A stretch of DNA of 64,000 nucleotides from Zelopaecilomyces penicillatus (taxonomy: Eukaryota; Ascomycota; Sordariomycetes; Hypocreales; Pseudodiploosporaceae). The notes beneath the pieces are model-generated. The model saw only the letters and a list, made by a program, of their open reading frames with translations. It did not search any database and was not told the DNA's origin. The stretch is taken from NCBI GenBank assembly GCA_005765155.1, contig VCCP01000005.1:1054001-1118000 (forward strand), given 5' to 3'. Each line of letters begins with the position of its first letter. Position 1 is the stretch's first letter. The position numbers were made by a program, and so were the translations under genes. This document shows positions 56,514-64,000 of this stretch, one piece after another.

Positions 56514-57803
56514 TCACCGTCCTTGTCTTTCCAGAGGCTGCGCATTCTCCCTGTCCTCTGGGCTAAAAGCAAATTTTGCCGGGATAGCTGGAACTCTGGG
56601 AATGCCGCGATTGGCATCCGGCACGACACAGAGGGCTTCGAGACTATAGCGCGCCCTGAGAACACGCCCACTCGTCAGAACCCCAGCTGCCCTTGTCGCA
56701 TGAGACTGGCTGTTGCTAACACTCACACTCGCACCTCTGCCGTCGGTGCTACTCCTGCTGCTAGTCGATGCTGTTCTCCTAGGGCCATCGAGTGAGCCGC
56801 GAGCCGCTGCAAAATACGACACCGGGGGCCTCTTGGTAAGCTTATTAGGTTCCCTGGGCGGCACCATTGTGTTGTTGCTATTATTGGCGGGCGGACTGGC
56901 GAGGGGTGAGGCGACGGTGGCAGAGACGCTACGCCGTGAGAGCAGGTTGCGGCGTGAGGTAACGCTGCGGAGCTTTGGAAAGGCAAAGTCGCGTGATGCA
57001 ATCTTGCGAATCTTTCGCATGGGTGTTGACTCCTCCAGTGTGGCTGTAGCTTCACCCCTCTTTTCTCCCTCATAGTCATTGCTGTTTCTGATGCTCTTGC
57101 GGCTATCATCGTCGTCAAAGTCGTTTCCGGCCATTCGCTTTGTACCCCGTGATGAGGCGCTGGTGGGTGAGCAAATGGGTGAGGAGGGCCGGGTGTTTCC
57201 TGGCGTGAGAAGGGCGTGGGCGAGAGGCCATGGCGGCGCCAGCTTGCTACAGTCTTGCTGCTGCTGGTCCTGATCCTGGCCTTCGTCCAGATGTAAGTTT
57301 CGCTGTGAGCCTTGACCCTCTCGACGTGATGGTGGTGTTGCAGTGATAGTTGGCCCGGGCTGGCGAGTAGACTGGATGGCATGTGCAGAAAAGAAGCCGG
57401 AAGCAACGAGCTGGTGATAGTTGGTCATGGCCTCCTCTCTCGTCGGCCTATCTGTGCTAACCTCACGTCTCCTCTCCGCCGCCTTCCTCCTCGCCGCCTT
57501 CTCTTGCTCAGCGCCAGCATCTCGTCTGAGCCTCAGCCGGCCCCTGAAGCCTTCCCACACTTGGCCCAGTAGATTTAGATTACCAGTCTTGCGGCCTGCA
57601 CCTGCGATACCTGCATGATGTTGTTGTTGCTGTTGTTCTTGCTCTTGCTGCTGCAGTCCTACTGGCCTCTCCAGCATGGCGAGCTCCTCCGCTCCCATAA
57701 AATGCACCGGCGGCACTGCTGATGCGCGGTCATTCATGGAGCCCTCATGGAAGCGGCTGCGGTTCGCATGTGCCCGAGCGGCTCTAGTTCTCGGTGGACC
57801 CAT
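56514..57803 (-). CDS. Disordered basic protein of unknown function
   Basis: Single exon, 429 residues. I do not know a function. It is Arg/Ser/Gln/Pro-rich with no membrane segment and no catalytic motif. A poly-Gln stretch is near residue 52. Short blocks look conserved in style: REEAMTNYHQLVASGFFSAH (about 122-141), a basic run MRKIRKIASRDF followed by KLRSVTSRRNLLSRRS, and the C-terminal YSLEALCVVPDANRGIPRVP with an ENAQP end. From memory, similar short blocks, especially VVPDANRGIPRVP, occur in uncharacterised Sordariomycete proteins; this needs a search. The basic motifs suggest a nuclear or nucleic-acid-associated role, as inference only. The ATG at 57803 heads the only long frame. Confidence 0.75.
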   Translation of the reverse strand: MGPPRTRAARAHANRSRFHEGSMNDRASAVPPVHFMGAEELAMLERPVGLQQQEQEQQQQQHHAGIAGAGRKTGNLNLLGQVWEGFRGRLRLRRDAGAEQEKAARRKAAERRREVSTDRPTREEAMTNYHQLVASGFFSAHAIQSTRQPGPTITATPPSRREGQGSQRNLHLDEGQDQDQQQQDCSKLAPPWPLAHALLTPGNTRPSSPICSPTSASSRGTKRMAGNDFDDDDSRKSIRNSNDYEGEKRGEATATLEESTPMRKIRKIASRDFAFPKLRSVTSRRNLLSRRSVSATVASPLASPPANNSNNTMVPPREPNKLTKRPPVSYFAAARGSLDGPRRTASTSSRSSTDGRGASVSVSNSQSHATRAAGVLTSGRVLRARYSLEALCVVPDANRGIPRVPAIPAKFAFSPEDRENAQPLERQGR

Positions 57804-59578
57804 TGTGCTTGGGTCCTTTGTAGAGAAAAGATACCAATAGGGGAAACGGTGGGAATCCCAGTAGGAACAATGGTGGTAGTTAAAGTATGTCTATTTGTCG
57901 AGTCGATAGCTTCGGCACACTGATAAAAGCTTTTATCTTGTATCTTATCGGAGATCGGAATTGGTTGCGTGGTGTGGGTGGACTCTCGTGGCCGACCTGC
58001 TTTCTTTTTTCCCACTTCACCGTTACCCGTTTGTGTGTGTGGATTCGACGAGGCTTTCCCCAGGACCCTAGATAGAAGCAACAATTGCAAAAAGCCTGCG
58101 TCGGTAGATAACGCACTGCGTATCTCTGTGTCTGCGTGTCTGCGTTTGTCTGCTTTGGTTGTAACTCTTAGCAACAGTCCCGCACAAAGTTGGCACTGGT
58201 GTCCACGAACCCAGGTAGAATGTAGACAGAGTAGAGAGGAATCAAAGGATGGAAAACGCACACACAAATCGCTGGTCCGACTGTCGAGAAAGAGAGAGAA
58301 AGAGTTGTTATTGTGTCTTTGAGGTGTGGATTCTATAAGGAGCTTGCCACGGACCATTCAGGTCCCTTTTGTCCAAGTGGATAGGTAGGTACGGGCCGTT
58401 GACGATGAATGGATGGATGGATGGAGTGGATGGAATGGGGCGGATAGATAACAGGTGGGATCCATGGGCTATTTGGCTGCCCTTTGTTCGGCGCCCCCCT
58501 TGTGAGCCTTTGTGAGCCTTTGTGAGAGCCTTTGTGAGAGCCTTTGTTTTGTTGATGGCTGCATTTGGCGGCCGCGATGGACCCACACGTGACTTCACCA
58601 CGGCAACCAGCATCCCCCCTGCAGCAGCTGCATTGTTCATCACCGGTTGTCAGTGCATGAAAGTAAATTACACCAAAGACCTTTTGACAACATTGACAGT
58701 TGTATAGGCAATTTAGATTTCAGGAGCATAAACATCATGACCCTTCCAGGTAGATATTTCCGAAAATTCGTGTTTACCATGGACGTGGCGTTGCATCAAA
58801 TAGTAGCATTCACAGGCATGACGTGTGTGTGATGGAATCAACAAGTTAATTTTTGCAAGGCTTCTTCTTAATTGTCACTAACTTCAAGAAACTACGTCTT
58901 TCCTATAGAGTTGCGCAAGACACACAAATAATCCTCCCTGGTTATAGACCATGTCGGTCTCTCTTTTGTGCTGACAACGACCAACCAACGCGGGGAAACA
59001 ACAAGAAAACAGTCGCTCACGCGTTTCGTAGATCCCGTCATACGGTGTTCTCGTTACCTAGTAACTCTGAATGAACATATTCCAATTTCCAAGATCGGTC
59101 TCCCTTATCAAGGTACCAACGAGTAAGATGAACAAATAGGCTCTGTATAATACGCCAACATTGTTGAAACCATAAATTGCGAAATAAGTCCTGGAGGACA
59201 ATAATGAAAATAAAATGAGTGTGGTGTAGGGAACAAAACGGCAGAAGCCGTTATGTGAATCAGCGCCATTGTTTGCTCGGCGAAATGTCTAGATGCGGCA
59301 AGATACCACAGGAAAAGTAGCATTAAGAAAAACAGATCGTATAGGGAAACTCCCCAGTCGCCGGGTTCTGTGAATCGTCCAGCCAATGACAAAAGCACAT
59401 TGCACCAAAACTCCTCTCAACCCAAGATCAAATCGTATCATCTTCTCCAGATTGGAGCAAGACATGATGTTTGTATACAGCCAAGAAACGCCAGTAGAAG
59501 TTCTATGTCACATGAATACACACATTGACCGTTTCACGAGTCCAGGTGTAGGAGAGAAAAAATTAGCTCATGAGGAGT
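57804..59578. other. Intergenic: promoter of the 429-residue gene and veA 3' region
   Basis: 1.77 kb without a supported gene. Holds an ATGG run (58410-58432) and the tandem repeat at 58498-58548. The right half, about 58640-59570, has only short frames. Confidence 0.55.
58498..58548. repeat. Tandem repeat of a 10-12-bp CCTTTGTGAG(AG) unit
   Basis: Five consecutive CCTTTG units with GTGAG or GTGAGAG tails, about 700 bp upstream of the 429-residue gene's ATG. The alternation of 10- and 12-bp units indicates slippage of the GAG part. Confidence 0.9.
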
Positions 59579-61248
59579 CTAAATGTGATACTGGTTGAAT
59601 GTGACCACGCCAATCTTGCCGTCCGCTCGCGAATACATGCCCTGATCAGGCTCAGGGGTAAGGCCGCGGTGTCTGCTGTTGAAGTGAGGATCCATCTGGC
59701 GTTGCCCATTATGCAGTGGTCTCGTGCTGGAAGGGAAGACATAGTCGTGCTTGCGCTTGCCTCCAAGCGACATCAGGGGTGGTGCTGGCAGTGGTTCAGT
59801 CTGCGCCTCAATAGGTGGGAGAGGTGACATGAGAGATGCGATTCTAAGAGGCGCCAGGGAAGGTTGTGGCAGACAGTGAGTCCTAGGAAGAGGCTGAGCA
59901 GCGATCGGTGTCAACGGGTACGAGAGGTGCGACGGCCGACGCGAGTGGTGGCTATCGGCGGAAGAGTAGATCGAAGGCGAAGGAGGAACGTAGCCACCTG
60001 AAGGCCGAGAGTCGTAAGGATCCTGTTTGATTGACAAAGCTGGGGAGGAGGTGGGTTGAGGAGTATTCCGAACGCTGTGATAGCTGTAGGGTTGTGACTC
60101 TGGCTTGCCGTACGAAGACTGAGAAGTTGGAGCGTATGGTCCACCAGGCGATACAGGAGGTGCCAATGGAGTGGTCTGCGGAGGTCCGTATTGCCGAGGC
60201 GCAGCATATTGTGGTGCAGGTGCTTCTCCAAAAGAAAGATGTCCGCCACGAGCCGCCGAAGACTGAGTCGGATCGAAGGCTGTCGGAGGAGGCGGCGGGG
60301 CGGGATAGCTCTCGGCTGCAGAGGGACGTCTAGGAGGTTCCGGCATGTATGGTGCTCTATGCTCACTCGAGTTGCTGTGAGATCGAGCACGCAGGCCATG
60401 AGGATCCTCTGGTGCTGGGGTGACGGTTCTGCGGCGGGCGTATTCCTCCTCACGTCTGTCGTAACCACCTGACTTTCCATCACGCTTCCTCATACGAACA
60501 TCACGTCTAATACGCACTCGGCATCCCTGATCGGCAACTGTCTTGCTGAGCGAAGTGCTCTCCATGAGTCCGGGAAATTTCTTGGCACTGAATACGTTGA
60601 AGGGTTGCGTCTTGATCTCCATACGCCAATCAACGCCGGGAGGCAGATCACTTTCGGCAGGCTCCAGGTCGAAATCCTTCTCTTCCTTGGTTGTCTCATA
60701 CAAGCTGAACGAAAGACGGAAGTAACCCTCGTGACGAACAGAGAGATCGGGGAAGATGAAGTAGCCGGCTTCGGTGGGTCGATCAAGATATGCCATACCG
60801 GAAGCTGGAACACCAGTGAGAATGGGTGGGTTGTTAGTGGCGGCGTTCTGAACACGGCCATGGGCTAGGTTACGAGCTTGCTCAAGACTGGCGTAAAGGA
60901 AAAAGTTGGCGTTGTAGTCAAAAGTAATATCCTTGCCCTCCTCCACAGATGGACCTTCAATGATGCGAAGTTCGACAACGGGAGGCGGATCAACAGGCCG
61001 TCGATCACTGTTGGCTGTGAGAGAAGAGTCAGCATCCGCGGCTTAGAAAACCAGCGCCAGCTACGCTGCTATGTCGTGAATGCTGCTACAGTGGGCTTAC
61101 CTTTCATGCCTGAACCACATGCGCGAGCCCGTTCAGGCTGTTGAAGAACAGTCAACTGATACCAGAGGCTGCGGTTCTCTCTCGTCACACGGTGAATGCG
61201 TTGCACTGACTCCCGCGATGCGGTCGAGACTATGGCCGGAGTCGCCAT
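59579..61248 (-). CDS. veA: Velvet-family regulator VeA
   Basis: Exons 61101..61248 and 59579..61014, intron 86 nt with a TGCTGAC branch site, give 527 residues. The velvet domain covers about residues 20-225: LWYQLTVLQQPERARACGSG, then DRRPVDPPPVVELRI, FFLYASLE, TGVPASGMAYLDRP, GYFIFPDLSVRHEGYFRLSF and FPGLMESTSLSK...GCRVRIRRDVR. An Arg/Lys patch just after it (RRDVRMRKRDGKSGG) is a likely nuclear signal, besides one in the N-terminus. The rest is Pro/Ser/Tyr-rich and disordered, and the end GVVTFNQYHI is typical of VeA. With VelB and the methyltransferase LaeA it couples light to sexual or asexual development and secondary metabolism. The long leftward promoter follows to the window end. 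Confidence 0.96.
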
Positions 61249-64000
61249 TTTGTTGTGTTGGGCCTTGCGGCGGATGAAGAATTAAGAACGGCGAACGAAG
61301 TGCACCAAGAAATATGCCAGGCTGGATAATTGATATGGTTAGTTGATGTGCCTCCGGTATGTGTGGTGTGTATAAGAGAAAAAAGACAACAGTCGTGCTT
61401 CACAAGCCAAAGACACCGGCATGATTGGGCGCTGTCCAAGATGGAAGGAACGGTTTCCACCAGATGTGACCACAAGTCGCAGACGGTTCTCTTGCCGTCA
61501 AATATTCAGTCACTCACCTGATGAGTGTGAGTCTTGCTAGACACCCTCCAACCGCGAATGGCGAGGTGGCAGTCCTCTCAACAGGACACCCAGATAGCAA
61601 AGCGGATAACGCAGCGGTGCGGTCAAGAAGAGTCGAGTCGAAGTCGATATGCCGTTAAGGTCGGGTTGGACAAATCGAAGCAATATCCCAAGCGAGTGGG
61701 AAAAGGTTTTGGCGTTGTGGGTTGTTGGAACGTTGAAGAGAAGAAAGCGGGTGTGAGAGAAGAGGAAGAGGATGTGGTAATAGGTAATACCAGACGACTG
61801 GGCATAGGCGCCTGGGCAGGTGGGCTGGTAAGCCGGAGCTTGGGGATTGTGTACCGGTGCTGTAGCGGTGGCACTGGCAGTCCTTGCAGCGACCGTGGTT
61901 CAGGTGCCCGTAATAGAGCCCGTAGTGGCCGGTACGGGCGCTGACTGGCAGGCCTGTGGTCGTGGCGGACGGCGCTATTGGGTGGGAGCTGGAGGCCCCG
62001 AGAAACTGGGACTTGGGGGACTTGGGGGGGACTGTGGCAGCGGGTCCAGGTCACAGCTGAGCCAAGCACAAGAGGCTAGCAGAAACCAGGATTCGCCGGA
62101 GCAAATAAGGTGGCCGCGACGACCACGACGGCGACGGACAGACGACGAAGGGGAGGGGGCGAGATTGCGGCAGGGATTGGATCTCTCTCTCCCAGGTCCG
62201 GGGCGATGGGGAGTGTGTGAGTGGGCGTGGGTGTGGGACATGGGTGTGTGTCCTGACCCTTGTGTTGAGTCGATTTGAGGCGAGGCGCGATGCTGAGTGG
62301 CCAGCAGTGCCAAGACAGCAGTGCCATCCATCTGCTGAAAGGGGTGTGTGTGTGTCCGTTGCGTGGTGTGCGAGTCTGTGCCGTCTCCGTGGAAAAGAAA
62401 AGGTTGCTGTTGGCTGTGTCGATGCGAGTGGACGGGAGTTGTTGGCCCAGCCAGATCTGACTCTGCGTTAGGCCTCTTGACCACGGCAGATGACTCGTGG
62501 GGTTGGATTGGAGCCTTTGTTGGAAGGAGGGGGACTTATTCGACGAAGACGGCCGAGGAGACGAAACGAGGCTGGACGAGATGACGAGAACTGTCCCCAG
62601 CAGACAGACAAGACATACATGCTGTGCACTTCGCTATATTACCTACCTACGTGTATCTTGTTTGGTGCATCTTTAATGCTGATACCACATGCACGCCAGC
62701 CAAGACCAACTACTTAAAAGGGGGCACAGAATAATACCAGCGCGTGCAGATGGTTAATTAATGCACGTTTCCTTATGCACGTAGTGCGGCCCCCCTTCCT
62801 CCATTCCGTGCTCCGTCATGACAGGCGCCAGCGGGTATGGCAAGGCAAAACGTGGGAACGAACAAAACAGGGACAAGAGGACGGGACCCGGTTGTCTTGT
62901 CACAACTCGTATGCAGCCCCCAGCACAAAAAGTGTGTTTTGGTGCAAGTAATTAAGTCCCTGATCATCTGAAGTGCATGACACAACCCACGGGCTGGCCT
63001 TTTGTTGCATTCTCCCAGCATCCCGTTCGCTGGGGCGAGTTCTGCAAAGTTGAAAAGTAAGGGGGGAAGAAAGTGCTAAACAGGTGGAACGAAGCCTCGT
63101 GGTTTAGGTGAATATTATGCACTGCCTATGTGTGCACTTATGTATCTCTTTACCAGGCAGTGAGGATTCGAGAAACTCGACATTCAATATTCGAGAACTA
63201 CAACTAGAGACTCGACAAGGACGGCGCCCATGTGCAGGAATGCAAGCTTGGTGGCGGTCCCAGCCAGCCGGCGATGAACCGGTTGGAGAAGAAGCGCGCT
63301 GTACAATCGGTATTCCATCCGCAACGTCCCGCTGCTGCCCATGCATCCCATCCATCCATCCTACCGATAAGGCACCCTCGCCAAAACGACGGATGCGGGA
63401 CCATACCAAAACGAGTGCATGCATTGTGCAGAGTTACCCAACGCCCCCTATTGGAGGAAGAAGGGGGGATCAAAATGTTTGATGCTCGAACTGCTATTCC
63501 GGTGCTAGTGCTGGCTGGTACACAGAGAGAGTTATTCGCATACCAGTCGAACCAGCTTTTCTTTGCTTGCAAAAGCCAGCAGCCCAAAGCCAAGCTCCAT
63601 GTGCACGCCAAGCGTCACATCAGCCCCCATGGAAAACCCACCAACCAACAGCCCACCCAGAAACGCCACCCCTGCGCAGCTAGACCGAGCTGGTGGTAGC
63701 CGGGCCGCTAGACGGCAGCTCTAAGCCTTGCTAGGCATGGCGGCCCTGCAGGGGCCAGGGTCATGGTCGGGGATTGTCGAGCGGGCGACCGGCAATTGCG
63801 TCGGTGATACCAGGGATTGGGAGGAAGTGCCAGAAAGTGCCAGGAAGTGCCCAGGGAGAGCAAGGCACAATGGGACTGGGGGGCACAAGACTGCTGGGAA
63901 GGAGTGCTGTAGCATTACGTAGCACCACCTCACTGTAGCAGGTCCTGCACTGCTGGGAAGCACCACACACAGCACAGCAGCACAGGGCAGGGAGGGACAG
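61249..64000. other. veA upstream region to window end
   Basis: 2.75 kb with no supported gene. The proximal 1.2 kb is G/T-rich (minus-strand Pro/Ser/His frames) and suits a promoter with a long leader. Further right there are short frames only. A three-copy GAAGTGCCAG-type repeat occurs at 63823-63852. Confidence 0.5.
63823..63852. repeat. Three tandem copies of a 10-bp unit (RAAGTGCCAG)
   Basis: Two units with the consensus RAAGTGCCAG and a third differing at the last two positions, in direct succession near the right edge. Confidence 0.9.

Noticed and set aside
61623..62484. Pro/Ser/His-rich minus-strand frames upstream of veA
   Set aside because: Composition follows the G/T-rich plus strand; no conserved motif, and the position suits a promoter and leader.
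1..64000. Biosynthetic gene cluster or mobile element
   Set aside because: No PKS, NRPS, terpene synthase, P450 cluster, transposase, reverse transcriptase or terminal repeats were seen; the genes are mostly conserved housekeeping and regulatory genes.

Overview
This window looks like nuclear chromosomal DNA of a filamentous ascomycete, most likely a Sordariomycete and probably Hypocreales. The evidence is short introns (about 53-250 nt) with GT..AG ends and CTRAC branch sites, long promoters rich in simple repeats, and gene families typical of Pezizomycotina: velvet VeA, a GH72 glucanosyltransferase, an NHA1-type antiporter, a DUF3669 protein and an Spt23/Mga2 protein. There is no operon, plasmid, prophage or CRISPR structure, and I saw no tRNA or rRNA gene.

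Layout from left to right. (-) A cysteine/histidine-rich repeat protein runs off the left edge (1-1462). (-) A Tbf1/TRF-like telobox protein (2562-5814). (-) A GPI-anchored GH72 beta-1,3-glucanosyltransferase (7543-9040). (-) A membrane-anchored SDR (10800-11986). (-) The mitochondrial factor Rrg9 (13103-14083). (-) Calcipressin (14886-15644). (-) Mitochondrial Phe-tRNA synthetase (19591-21156), divergent from (+) a mitochondrial dicarboxylate carrier (22387-23547). (-) RNA polymerase II subunit Rpb3 (24177-25483), divergent from (+) the U3 snoRNP protein Sof1 (25927-27264). (-) A DUF3669 protein (28147-29484). (-) 6-phosphofructo-2-kinase/fructose-2,6-bisphosphatase (31047-33382), separated by almost 6 kb from (+) tRNA deaminase subunit Tad3 (39337-40810). 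(+) RNase H1 (42080-43156). (+) A Na+/H+ antiporter (44130-46112). (+) An Spt23/Mga2-like ER-anchored transcription factor (50391-54875). (-) A disordered protein of unknown function (56514-57803). (-) VeA (59579-61248).

Most of the set is housekeeping: transcription, rRNA and tRNA processing, mitochondrial translation and transport, glycolytic control. The rest is regulatory or environmental: calcineurin feedback, membrane-lipid sensing, light and development, cell wall, salt. The genes do not form a metabolite cluster, and I found no system I can defend as wholly new. The best leads are a 5-nt microexon that supplies the signature lysine of the dicarboxylate carrier, a CA-repeat between two in-frame ATGs of calcipressin together with a perfect AGCCTC inverted repeat in its promoter, a PAC-like element in the rpb3/sof1 divergent promoter, an ambiguous 5' splice region in the mitochondrial PheRS gene, and a Cys/His repeat protein of unknown role.

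Gene models were spliced by eye from donor, branch and acceptor signals, phase agreement and protein conservation. No database search was possible.
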